Part shown: positions 18,780 through 27,596 of the stretch, one piece after another
Layout of the letters: each line of letters opens with the position of its first letter
How positions within the stretch are numbered: position 1 is the stretch's first letter
Source: an uncultured Methanomethylovorans sp.
GTDB lineage: Archaea > Halobacteriota > Methanosarcinia > Methanosarcinales > Methanosarcinaceae
Assembly (NCBI RefSeq): GCF_963678545.1
Contig: NZ_OY782870.1
Location: 2,356,001-2,420,000, forward strand
Direction of reading: 5' to 3'
DNA: 64,000 nt
Translations under genes and position numbers: made by a program
The notes under the pieces: generated by a model
What the model saw: only the letters and a program-made list of their open reading frames with translations
Database searches by the model: none
Told to the model about the DNA's origin: nothing

Positions 18780-20078
18780 TTAATTACCTTCTTTCTTTTT
18801 TCCATGTTGTAAAAGTGATCTCAGCTTTTGAACTGCAGCAGGATTTTCACCATGCTTTTTTCTGTAATACATGACATATCCTGCAAGAGCTACTGCTATC
18901 ACAATGATGTATACGATTGAGCTTGAGCTTGCTGAATTATTTTGTAGATTAGAATTTGCTGAGGTTGTATTCCCTGAGACCTGAACTGATTTTTCTACTG
19001 TATTCCTCTGACCTGCAGAGTCTGTGTATTCTATCAAAACATTTAGTTCATTGCTGGTTTCTGACGTATTTATGCTTGATTTCCCATTAGAAGTGCTTTG
19101 AGTATCTCCTTCCTTTGCTATTGCAAAAGAGGCAATTGTATAGTCGCCTTTTTCCAGATTACCTACAATTGAAGAAGAACTGCCTGATACAGTATAACCA
19201 TCCTGTTCAGGGATAGATACTTTGACTGAATAAGCCTCATTATTGCCTATATTAGCAACTGAGAAAGACATCTCTCCATCGGAATTATCTGAGAATGCAA
19301 CATCGAAATCCGTCCCGCCTCCTACAAATAATCCAGCTTTCGTTGAAATTGTACTGATATCCGAGTTATAGTCCTCTACCTGAAGAGTAACATTCAATTG
19401 ATAAAGACCAGGATTGGCATTCACATCAGCCATTACTATATAACTAACAGTTACAGATTGATTGGCAGCAAGATAGCTAATGTATTTGGTATTCGATGAA
19501 TATACAGGTAAAATCGTTCCTGTGGAATCATCCCAGGATATCTGCATATTCTTCAAAGGTGAACTTCCGGTGTTTGTAACTACAAAATCAAGTTGCTCCT
19601 CGGTTGCAAAGTCTATATTGGATTTGCTAATTGTCACAATCTGAGCGTATTCCTTACCTCTTACTTCAATATTCAGTGTAGTTGTTTTAGTTGAACCACT
19701 TGAATCAGTACTAACAACGTCCAACTTATATGTGCCTGGTGGCACGTCAGCGTCTACCTTCAGCTTCAATTTTACTGTTGCAGCTTCATCGTCATCCTGT
19801 CTGGCATTGAGGTAAGGTATTGTTTTAGTCAATGATTCGCCATTTACCTGTGAGAATGGATATTCCGGTTGTGCAGTTAGGACGATGTTTTTAAGATTCT
19901 CATTTCCAAAGTTCTGTACACTAAGAGTAAGTTCAACTGTTTCACCTGGTCTTGCAGGGTTTGGAGTTTGGCTCATTATCGATACACTTACTCCCGAAGC
20001 ATCCACAGAACTACTTGCAGCAGCAACAGTTGAGATGCTGAATAACATCAAAAGTATGAATATAAACAGTTTTTTCAT
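18780..20078 (-). CDS. secreted/membrane-anchored CARDB-like protein of ABC operon
   Basis: 432 residues from ATG 20078, preceded by AAGGTGA; the GTG at 20087 is part of this Shine-Dalgarno and is not preferred. A signal peptide (KKLFIFILLMLFSISTVAAA) is followed by three beta-sandwich NEW3/CARDB-type domains (for example PARPGETVELTLSVQNFGNENLKN), then a Ser/Asn-rich linker and a C-terminal membrane anchor (IVYIIVIAVALAGYVMYY) with a basic tail. This resembles the COG1361-type S-layer-like proteins that accompany MacB-like transporters in methanogens. It probably sits on the outer face and assists the transporter. Confidence 0.85.
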   Translation of the reverse strand: MKKLFIFILLMLFSISTVAAASSSVDASGVSVSIMSQTPNPARPGETVELTLSVQNFGNENLKNIVLTAQPEYPFSQVNGESLTKTIPYLNARQDDDEAATVKLKLKVDADVPPGTYKLDVVSTDSSGSTKTTTLNIEVRGKEYAQIVTISKSNIDFATEEQLDFVVTNTGSSPLKNMQISWDDSTGTILPVYSSNTKYISYLAANQSVTVSYIVMADVNANPGLYQLNVTLQVEDYNSDISTISTKAGLFVGGGTDFDVAFSDNSDGEMSFSVANIGNNEAYSVKVSIPEQDGYTVSGSSSSIVGNLEKGDYTIASFAIAKEGDTQSTSNGKSSINTSETSNELNVLIEYTDSAGQRNTVEKSVQVSGNTTSANSNLQNNSASSSSIVYIIVIAVALAGYVMYYRKKHGENPAAVQKLRSLLQHGKKKEGN

Positions 20079-20088
20079 TCTAGTCACC

Positions 20089-20826
20089 TTAATTGTTTTT
20101 TCTTTCCTCTATTGATTCTACTACTCCATCCTTGATGTGAAAGACTCGTTCGGCGTATCTGACAAGACTCACATCGTGTGTTACAATGATAATCGTCTTT
20201 CCTTCTTTCCTATGTAAGTCACTTAAGAAATCAAGAATGTATGTTCCTGTTTTGCTATCGAGGTTACCTGTGGGTTCATCAGCCAGTATAATCTCGGGAT
20301 CAACAGCTAGGGATCTAGCAATTGCAACTCTCTGTCTCTGGCCACCAGACAATTGTGATGGTAGATTACGCGCTTTCTGTTCCAAGCCTACCATTTCTAA
20401 TAGTTTAGTGGCTTTCTCAGTAGCAAAAGAAGAATTCGCTTCCTGGAATTCTAAAGGAAGCATTACATTTTCGAGTGTGTTTAAAGTGGGTAGCAGGTTG
20501 AACTGCTGGAAAATGAAACCTATCATTTTACCTCTAATGATCGCAAGTTCAGATTCACCAAGCTGTGAGATATCTTTTCCATTGAGAAAAACAGTGCCTT
20601 TACTTGGTATATCAAGGCAGCCTAGCAAGTTCATCAAAGTACTTTTACCACTACCGCTTGGACCCAGTATGATCACAAACTCGCCTTTAGATATAGTTAG
20701 ATCGATGCCCTTCAAAGCAGCGAATTCAGTTTCTCCCATCTGGTAGATCTTCCAAACATCCTCCAGTTTAAGGAGTGTAGAAGAATTAGTATTGTTATTC
20801 ACATCTTCATCTAAATTATCAACCAT
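20089..20826 (-). CDS. ABC transporter ATP-binding protein, MacB/LolD type
   Basis: 245 residues with Walker A GPSGSGKST, Q-loop FIFQQFNLLPTL, signature LSGGQRQRVAIARSL, Walker B IILADEPTGNLDS and switch His IIVTHD. It is the first gene of the operon with the secreted CARDB-like protein and the FtsX-type permease, and energises that complex at the inner face of the membrane. AAGGAGATTTCC-type purine-rich sequence precedes the ATG at 20826. A TATA-like GGTATATAATGG lies on the minus strand at about 20990-21001. Confidence 0.92.
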   Translation of the reverse strand: MVDNLDEDVNNNTNSSTLLKLEDVWKIYQMGETEFAALKGIDLTISKGEFVIILGPSGSGKSTLMNLLGCLDIPSKGTVFLNGKDISQLGESELAIIRGKMIGFIFQQFNLLPTLNTLENVMLPLEFQEANSSFATEKATKLLEMVGLEQKARNLPSQLSGGQRQRVAIARSLAVDPEIILADEPTGNLDSKTGTYILDFLSDLHRKEGKTIIIVTHDVSLVRYAERVFHIKDGVVESIEERKNN

Positions 20827-21709
20827 AAGGAAATCTCCTTATTTTAGATTCTGGAAGAAACAGATGGAGATGGAACCTGCTCTGTACTATTGAACCAGCT
20901 TTTTGCCATATTCCATACTAACAGATTGAATCGCCTTTTATCAAGGACAGTATAATTCTTTAACCTGTAACTTTTTTTCACAATATCTCTCCATTATATA
21001 CCACTAATCTACTTTTTAGTCAATCTCCTCAAAGGAGGCATCCACAGGAGAGTGAAATGCCTCCTATTCCCTCCTTTTGTGGTGCCACTCATAGGAGTTT
21101 GGGATGGCTGTGTTGGGTGGTACCTCACATCTGTTTTGATGAAAGGCAATCTATACATTGTTAAAATGATTATAAATAAAAAGTGGAGATTAGCTCCACA
21201 TTGACATAATTATGGGACTGTGGGAGTATTGAGTCAATAGATACCTTTTTTACTACTTGTGGTGATGCGAATATTTACAAATCGATATCCATAATTGGTC
21301 TTACAAGTAACTTATTTGTACTTTGAATCAATGAAAAATAGATTGATCTTGAACATTCACTTTTATTGCATAATTTACTGTTTTTTCTGTTTTCTCACAT
21401 CAATAAGCAGTATTATAATAATATCAAATTTAATAGGTGCTTTTTTCGTGTTAAATTAATTTCTGTTATATACGAATAATCATTGCATTTTAGTATCATA
21501 CGAAACTAATATATACTTATGATGCTAGTAGGTAGTTATTAGTCTCCTATGGAACGATCTATCTACGTAGATATCAGCTTATTGAAAGTTATTTCGGAAT
21601 ACTGAGTGACAAATAATAATATTGCACAAAATCATTTCAGTTTCATATGTTACTATCTATTTAATATACCCAATTTCAACAAAAACCAGTCAGATTCTGA
21701 AAGTGAAGG
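20827..21709. other. divergent intergenic region (ABC operon / marR)
   Basis: About 880 bp without a gene. It holds a minus-strand TATA-like box at about 20990-21001. A perfect inverted repeat GGAGGCAT-(15)-ATGCCTCC lies at 21034-21064 in a G/A-rich stretch with several GGAGG words. A 14-bp palindrome TATCTACGTAGATA lies at 21560-21573, about 140 bp before the marR start. The palindrome is a candidate operator for the MarR protein; this is inference only. Confidence 0.4.
21560..21573. promoter_or_regulatory. palindrome upstream of marR, possible operator
   Basis: TATCTACGTAGATA is a perfect 14-bp palindrome. MarR dimers bind palindromes of this size near their own promoter, so autoregulation is plausible. 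The 137-bp distance to the start codon is long, so the role is uncertain. Confidence 0.3.
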
Positions 21710-22174
21710 ATGAATATGGATGATGCAATAATGCTACTAGGTCCGATTGCTCATATCTATCGAAGCAATTTAGCCTATATGACAAAAGAACTCGAAACTT
21801 ATCAAATTGGAAGCGGTCAATTTGAGTTTTTACTGGTTTTATATCACCAAGATGGTATCTCCCAAGAAGCCATTGCAAAACTCCTGAAAGTGAGCAAAGC
21901 AACAAGTGCTAGATCAATCCAAAGTCTTGAACAAGAAGGTTATGTTTACAGGCAAAGGGATGAAAATGATCTTCGGGCTTACAAGGTTTATCTTACTGAA
22001 AAAGGTAAGGGAATAAGGAATGTAATTTTGCAAAAACAAGCCTCTTTAATTAACATTCTGTTTTCGGATTTTTCGTATGAAGAAAAAGAAATATTTAAAC
22101 TACTTATCCACAAAGCTGCTATTAAACTTTTTGAGCCTGGCTTCGAGCCTCCATCTGATAAGCGAGTGGGATGA
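21710..22174 (+). CDS. MarR-family transcriptional regulator
   Basis: 154 residues with a winged-helix core at about 38-95 (GISQEAIAKLLKVSKATSARSIQSLEQEGYVYRQRDENDLRAYKVY; the DxxDxR-like wing is REDENDLRAY-type) and flanking dimerisation helices. It is followed after 30 bp by a MATE efflux gene in the same direction. This is the classic arrangement for a drug- or metabolite-responsive repressor of its neighbouring pump. Confidence 0.9.
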   Translation: MNMDDAIMLLGPIAHIYRSNLAYMTKELETYQIGSGQFEFLLVLYHQDGISQEAIAKLLKVSKATSARSIQSLEQEGYVYRQRDENDLRAYKVYLTEKGKGIRNVILQKQASLINILFSDFSYEEKEIFKLLIHKAAIKLFEPGFEPPSDKRVG

Positions 22175-22204
22175 AATTAACTGAAAAACTGCAGAGATGA
22201 CAAA

Positions 22205-23569
22205 ATGGATGAAAAAAGTGATTTTCTGGGTAAAGATAATGTAAGAAAGCTCCTGTTTAAGCTTTCAACTCCTATAATCATTGGAATGCTTGTGCAGGCG
22301 CTTTATAATGTCGTGGACACGTTTTTCGTGGGAATGGCTTATGGAGAAAATAGTGTCCAGGCAATAGGCGGGCTTTCAATAGCTTTTCCAGTCCAGATGA
22401 TTATAATGGCATTTGGAATTGTTCTTGGAACAGGGGGATCTTCCATAATCTCCCGGGCTCTTGGAGCACGAAATAATGAAAAAGCAGAAAGGGTTCTGGG
22501 AAACGTTTTTTCCCTTAGTTTACTTTTAAGTGTGCTTATAGCTGTTCCTTGTCTTCTTTACCTTGAACCTATTTTAAAGTTATTCGGGGCAACTGCTGGA
22601 ATCCTGCCTTATGCCAGAGATTATCTGAAGTATATAATTTTAGGAGGTATTTTCTTTGTCTTTGGGGTGGCTGTTCAGAATATTGTCAGATCTGAAGGGA
22701 ACTCCCGCCTTGCAATGAATGCTATGCTTGTAGGAGGTGGCCTCAATATATTGCTTGATCCGATTTTCATGTTTGGTTTCGGAATGGGTGTTGAAGGAGC
22801 TGCAATTGCAACCGTACTGTCACAAGCTGTAGGTTCGATCTGGCTCCTACTATATTATCTTAAAGGAAAAGGAACTATTCATTTCAAATCACAAAATTTA
22901 AAACCAGATCCTGAAATCATCAAGGAAATTGGAGCCATTGGTACTGGTTCTTTTATAATGGAATGTTCAAACAGTTTGATGATGATTGTAGTGTATAACA
23001 TCCTCGCAATTTATGGAGGAGACGTTGCAATTGCTGTCTTAGGTATAGTAATGAAGATTAATTCCTTTATCTTCCTGCCTCTTCTGGGTATGGGCTTTGG
23101 ATTACAACCGATTGTAGGGTTTAACTACGGGGCAAAGAAGTATGATAGAATAGTAGAAGCTGTAAAAATGGCTCTGGTGGTAGTAACAGCCTTTGGATTG
23201 TTTGGTTTACTCATAATTTATATCTTCGCTGAAAAACTTCTTATTATTTTCAGTGCAGATCCAGCATATCTGGAAATGGGGAAGAATGCTTTAATAATCA
23301 TGGTTCTGGGAACGCCTTTGATTGGTTTGACCGTAGTTGCATCGATCTTTTTCCAGGCATTAGGGAGAGCCAAACCTGCTTTTATTCTTTCTATTAGCAG
23401 GCAGCTACTGTTCCTTATTCCCGCAGTTGTGCTGCTTCCCCGTTTTTATGGCCTGAATGGAGCTTGGGTGGCTTTTCCTGTCTCGGATCTCTTGGCATTT
23501 ATGCTCTCCGGGTTTATGCTTTTCAGGGCATATAGGGTATTCGAGAAGAGTAAAAAGTCCATCGCGTGA
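22205..23569 (+). CDS. MATE-family multidrug/sodium antiporter
   Basis: 454 residues with 12 membrane segments in two homologous halves, typical MATE length. The N-terminal signature is LFKLSTPIIIGMLVQALYNVVDTFFVGMAYG, and the second half carries IMKINSFIFLPLLGMGFGLQPIVGFNYGAKKYDR. It exports cationic compounds or metabolites in exchange for Na+ or H+ across the cell membrane. It is in an operon with the MarR gene. A casposon remnant begins within 100 bp of its stop, so this pair may sit at, or have been captured by, the broken left side of that element. Confidence 0.92.
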   Translation: MDEKSDFLGKDNVRKLLFKLSTPIIIGMLVQALYNVVDTFFVGMAYGENSVQAIGGLSIAFPVQMIIMAFGIVLGTGGSSIISRALGARNNEKAERVLGNVFSLSLLLSVLIAVPCLLYLEPILKLFGATAGILPYARDYLKYIILGGIFFVFGVAVQNIVRSEGNSRLAMNAMLVGGGLNILLDPIFMFGFGMGVEGAAIATVLSQAVGSIWLLLYYLKGKGTIHFKSQNLKPDPEIIKEIGAIGTGSFIMECSNSLMMIVVYNILAIYGGDVAIAVLGIVMKINSFIFLPLLGMGFGLQPIVGFNYGAKKYDRIVEAVKMALVVVTAFGLFGLLIIYIFAEKLLIIFSADPAYLEMGKNALIIMVLGTPLIGLTVVASIFFQALGRAKPAFILSISRQLLFLIPAVVLLPRFYGLNGAWVAFPVSDLLAFMLSGFMLFRAYRVFEKSKKSIA

Positions 23570-23660
23570 AATATAGGACCAAAACTATCCGAAATAATTT
23601 CCTTTTTTATTGTTGTTTTAATATGAAAGCATTTAGATTACATTTGATGGAAAAATATAA

Positions 23661-24887
23661 GAGGATTCTGATTATAAGCAACTACAAAGCAGAGCACAGG
23701 CTATCAAAATCCTGGTAAATGCTACCAGTTACGGAATATTCATTGAACTTATCCCAGAAGATAAGACCAGTGACATACAGGTTTATGGCCTTGATTCTTT
23801 CAATACTTCAGAAAACAGGTTTGAAAAACCAGGAAACTATTATCATCCTCTGCTTGCTGTAATGATAACAGCAGCTTCCAGGCTGTTCCTTGCTATGGCT
23901 GAAACCAAATTAAAGGAACAGGGTGGGATTCATGCTTACATGGATACAGATAGTATCTTTGTTCCTCCTGAATATGCCCAGGATATGATAGATTATTTCC
24001 AACCACTTAATCCCTATAGCCTTGATATTCCATTGCTGAAGGCTGAAAAAGTGGATATGTGGTTTTATGGTATTTCCTCAAAACGCTATGCTCTGTACAC
24101 TTATGAAAAAGAACAGACTAAATTTATAGAAGGGGAAAGGTCTTTCAAATTACATGGTTTAGGGCATCTTACTAATCCATTCCCTAAGAATATACAGGAC
24201 TGGCAGGCCCAGGTATGGGAAGATATACTAAGATTACACTACAAAACCATAAGTTCTGTAGATATTGAGGCTAAGTATTCTGGGGTATATGCTATTTCGA
24301 AGCTTACTGTTTCTACCCCCAGGGTGTTGGCCAGGTTTAAGAAACTTAATGAAAACAAAACCTGGGATCAACAAATAAAACCCTTCAACTTTTACATCCT
24401 AGGGTTCCAAACCATAAAAGAAAATGGTAAATCTGTGAAACCCTTAGCCCCTTTCTCTACTAATCCCCAGGAAATAGTGTATGAGCCTTTCATTGATTAT
24501 GAAACAGGAGAGATTAAGCAAGGATCACATTACTTCAAACCACTAAGTAAAATCATAATGCAATATGTAGATCATCCAGAGAGTAAATTTGATGGTGATA
24601 TTGGTATTCTGGAAAGAAAACATGTGCATGCTGACGGTATTATCTACATTGGGAAGGAAGCGAACAATATTGATGAACAGGCTCTTGATGTTAAGAAGGC
24701 TCAAGAATTTGTGAATAAAGAAGAGATAATGCAAATGATACTCGATTTATCACAAAAAGAAGCCGAAGTAAGAGGAGTATCAAGGTGTGTGTTTCAGGGG
24801 ATTAAGCAAAGGATAAGGGAAACGGGGGATGTGAATTTAGATACTCCTGCTGTGAGGAGATTGATGGGTAAAATATCATCAGTTTAA
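23661..24887 (+). pseudogene. casposon DNA polymerase B, 3' fragment
   Basis: The frame is open from 23661 and matches residues about 486-888 of the complete casposon PolB (32305-34971) at high identity. The fragment keeps motif B (ILVNATSYG) and motif C (YMDTDS) with the C-terminal region. The exonuclease domain and motif A (DFISMYP) are gone; an in-frame TAA lies just upstream of the homology. The ATG at 23862 is only an internal methionine. Not expected to be functional. It ends convergently, overlapping the next pseudogene by 9 bp. Confidence 0.85.
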
Positions 24888-25595
24888 TGTTAGAACTTTA
24901 TCTCGAATAAAAGATAAAAAATCTTTTACTTCAATAGAAGATACTCGATAAAATTTGTCATCGCCATGTGCAGCCCATGTTCCAATTTCATAATTTGCTC
25001 GTAGGCTATTTTCTAGAGGTTTATGAATCAAACCATTTTGGCGAAGAGTGATTATAATCTGATCAAACCTTTGGTTTGTGTCTATATTATTTTTTTTTGC
25101 AAATTCTTTGATAGTGGCTTATATAATAACTCTTCCATACATTACTGCTGCTAAATCCAATTTCTGACTTAAAAATTCAAAAGCCTGATCCAGCATATCA
25201 CTAAAAACTAATAGTTCTCTTTAATAAAAAAGGTCATCAGTCAAACTATTTTCGAGGGCATATGAAACAGCTTCTAATATACCGATCTGTATTTCAACTT
25301 GAGTTTTGTAGTAAGAGGTAGTAGTAGTTGTAGATTCTGAATATTTTCGCTCGTATGTTTTAATGAATTTTTTATAATATTCAGAATTTTCTCCAAATCT
25401 TAAACGCAAAATGTTTTCGGCACTTGTTTGAAATTTTGTAATACTCCTGTACGGGGAAAATTCAACCTTATAAATAGAATTGAATGATTTAGATATGACA
25501 CCCTCTATATCATTTCCTGGTGTCATAGTTCTGATTATTGATTTTCCTTCTAGAATAATTTGCGATAATCCATTAGCTATGATTTTATCATTCAT
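24879..25595 (-). pseudogene. broken hypothetical gene, two in-frame TAA
   Basis: The same minus-strand frame runs from ATG 25595 to TGA 24879-24881, interrupted by TAA at 25221-25223 and at 25119-25121. It would give about 238 residues. The first 124 residues (MNDKIIANGLSQIILEGKSI...) are an intact small frame. The rest contains LDLAAVMYGRVII and NSLRANYEIGTWAAHGDDKFYRV, the helical look of small HEPN-like/DUF4145-type proteins, although no family was recognised. It lies between polB and the right terminus of the remnant casposon, so it was cargo. Confidence 0.6.
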
Positions 25596-25709
25596 GTTTA
25601 TCTGTTAATACAAGTTTTGCATATAAAAAGTAATTGAGTTTCAATTTAAAAATTATTTCAAGATTTACGTCTCACGACTTTATTATACAATATCTAATGA
25701 ATATTTAAA

Positions 25710-26417
25710 TTATATTTTACTGAGTTGAGATGTGAGAGTAATCACATCATCTAGAAGTTGTTTTGCTTTATCTTCATCCAGTTTTAGATTGTATGTTCCA
25801 TGTGCCACTTGATTTTTTAAATTTCGTACCTCTTCAATTAATGCTTTTTCGGTAGCATTTATTAGTTTTTGCTGTTCTGCAAACTTGATTAAACGAGAAA
25901 AAGATATAGATCTATTATTTTCAATTGAGTCTGTTGTTGCTAATTTAGCATATAACGATTTTTCAATTGCATTATTAAGTTCGATAAGCATATAATCATA
26001 ATATCCGCTTTTATATACTCTTTTTGCATTTAAAAGTGAAATGGATTCAGAGTCTCTTGCTCTTTCTATAGCATCTCGATATCTTTCCATGTATGCCTTT
26101 AAAGTAATCTTCATTGGAATATAAGCAAAAAGTGTGGAAAGCAATGATGTTATTATTTGAATTGCTATTTCGCCCGTATATCCGTTAAAATTCGTACTTT
26201 CAATATATGCAACAATACTAGAGGAAATATATAGTAATAGAATAACTATTGGAAAAACAAAAATTGCAGTGGTATATAGTAAATCTGCTATTAAACTTGT
26301 ATGAGAGAATATGGACATTTTGACAAGCTTAAATGAACAATATTTCATATTATCTATTGCATAGAAATAAACAGATAAGAATAAAATAAAACCCATAGTT
26401 AAAAAGAGGGTATACAA
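25710..26417 (-). CDS. membrane-anchored HEPN-like protein, casposon cargo
   Basis: 235 residues. The N-terminal part has about four hydrophobic segments (LFLTMGFILFLSVYFYA, LYTTAIFVFPIVILLLYI, IAIQIITSLLSTLFAYI). A cytosolic helical domain from about residue 110 ends with RNLKNQVAHG, an RNx(6)H motif of the kind seen in HEPN/DUF4145 proteins. HEPN proteins are often RNases of toxin or abortive-infection systems. The RNase role here is inference from the motif and from its place as casposon cargo. TATA-like AAGTATATATAAG lies upstream at about 26570. Confidence 0.6.
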   Translation of the reverse strand: MYTLFLTMGFILFLSVYFYAIDNMKYCSFKLVKMSIFSHTSLIADLLYTTAIFVFPIVILLLYISSSIVAYIESTNFNGYTGEIAIQIITSLLSTLFAYIPMKITLKAYMERYRDAIERARDSESISLLNAKRVYKSGYYDYMLIELNNAIEKSLYAKLATTDSIENNRSISFSRLIKFAEQQKLINATEKALIEEVRNLKNQVAHGTYNLKLDEDKAKQLLDDVITLTSQLSKI

Positions 26418-26757
26418 AGAGGTACTATAGGAAAAAAGTGAAATCTTAATGGGTATAAATAATCTTTATAATTTGGGAGAGCAAAGAGCAAAGCTAAAAA
26501 GCTGATAATAAAAATTACTTTCTCATTAGATTTCTTATCATCATCCACACATTCCTGTAAAATATAAACTTATATATACTTTTCTAAAAATAGGTATATG
26601 TCTTTAAGGGAACTTTTTTCTATTTAGTAGTGTTTTTTAATTATTGGAACATTTCTAAAAGATTATTTTAACTCAAGTAACAAAAAAGCATGTTTAAAAC
26701 AAATTGTAGGAGTATTGTTTTTTCGATAGAGAAGGGAATACAGTTTGTATTAATAAG

Positions 26758-26790
26758 AAGAGTATTGTTTTTTCACGTTACCTATATCCC
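26758..26790 (-). repeat. right terminal inverted repeat of remnant casposon
   Basis: Read inward (minus strand) it begins GGGATATAGGTAAC and continues GTGAAAAAACAATACTC, matching the two ends of the complete casposon at nearly all positions of the first 26 bases. A 15-bp direct repeat, GAGTATTGTTTTTTC, occurs at 26710-26724 and again at 26760-26774 inside this end. Confidence 0.8.
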
Positions 26791-26804
26791 TTAAAATTTA
26801 TGCG
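26791..26804. repeat. casposon target site duplication, distal copy
   Basis: TTAAAATTTATGCG lies between the inverted end of the remnant casposon (...TATATCCC) and the left end of the complete one (GGGATATAG...). It is identical to 36722-36735 at the tRNA-Leu 3' end. Confidence 0.92.
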
Positions 26805-26837
26805 GGGATATAGGTAACTCTAAAAAACAGAACTCTT
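26805..26837 (+). repeat. casposon left terminal inverted repeat
   Basis: It starts GGGATATAGGTAAC, then TCT, then AAAAAACAGAACT. It matches the right end in 28 of 33 positions (differences at positions 10, 15-17 and 31). Confidence 0.92.
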
Positions 26838-26934
26838 CTAAATAATTAAGACTGATGGCCAAGTCAATTTACAGATACTTTTAAATAATTGTACTACTTT
26901 TTTTAAATAAACGTTAATATATTGTAAGTATAAT

Positions 26935-27408
26935 ATGAGTCAAAAGGTAATTACACTAGAGGAACGAGTTAAACATATAGAAAAAGCTTTGTTGTCTTTT
27001 ATTTTCTTTACCTTATCTTGGATTCCATTATCAGATACAAGTAGCACTCTCTCTTTATATGGTGGATATGGAATTATCTTTTTTTTAGCATTTTTTATTG
27101 TATTCTCTTCTTTAACTACTTATTATTCTTCCCTCTTAGCTTTTTCAGTATTTTCAGATACTCCAAATAAAGTTGCTAGAATTATTATAAAATATAAAGA
27201 AAAAGTTTCAATGACATTTGTATTTTTCATAATAATTAGTGCTATAATAGTTCTAAAATATTTGAGTTTTGATTTGAAAGAAATTGCTGGTAGCATAGTT
27301 CTTGTAGGGCTTGCATCTGTTATCTATAATTTCAAAAAAATCTGTAGCCGAATCTGTGAGCGTATTTCAAAAATCGATGAATATGCAGAAAAGAAAAATC
27401 TCAAATAA
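26935..27408 (+). CDS. small membrane protein, casposon left-end cargo
   Basis: 157 residues with about four membrane segments (residues about 20-36, 42-65, 88-110, 115-130), a charged N-terminal helix (ITLEERVKHIEKALL) and a basic C-terminal tail (CSRICERISKIDEYAEKKN). It is very AT-rich, like the rest of the element. It starts 98 bp inside the left terminal repeat and converges on the DUF6414-like gene. The family is unknown; a membrane partner in a defence cassette is possible but not shown. Confidence 0.6.
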   Translation: MSQKVITLEERVKHIEKALLSFIFFTLSWIPLSDTSSTLSLYGGYGIIFFLAFFIVFSSLTTYYSSLLAFSVFSDTPNKVARIIIKYKEKVSMTFVFFIIISAIIVLKYLSFDLKEIAGSIVLVGLASVIYNFKKICSRICERISKIDEYAEKKNLK

Positions 27409-27596
27409 GCATTTTTAATTTAACAGCTGAATCATTAATTCTGGAAGTATTAACACATACTGATTCTTAATTTCCAAGCACTTAACTCTTATTTTTTTCC
27501 TATGAATTAAACAAGCATTATTGGGGATTATCATACCATGAAAACTTTTCATAGAAAGTATTATCTTTGCTATTTAAAGGAAATTACAAAAACTTG

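Larger units (their letters stand above)
23661..26790. mobile_element. casposon remnant (left of tandem pair)
   Basis: It contains the 3' part of a casposon polB, a broken minus-strand gene, a HEPN-like gene and a right terminus. The terminus, read inward from 26790, is GGGATATAGGTAAC followed by GTGAAAAAACAATACTC, which matches the right terminus of the complete casposon. It abuts the 14-bp target duplication shared with that casposon. No left terminus, cas1, HNH or 5' polB is found: the left part was lost at about 23660. Confidence 0.8.

Noticed and set aside
23862-24887. Independent 341-aa polymerase gene
   Set aside because: It aligns with the C-terminal part of the casposon PolB and lacks the exonuclease domain and motif A; the ATG is an internal Met.
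24879-25595. Read-through of the two stops as pyrrolysine
   Set aside because: Both stops are TAA; only UAG is decoded as pyrrolysine, so the gene is treated as broken.
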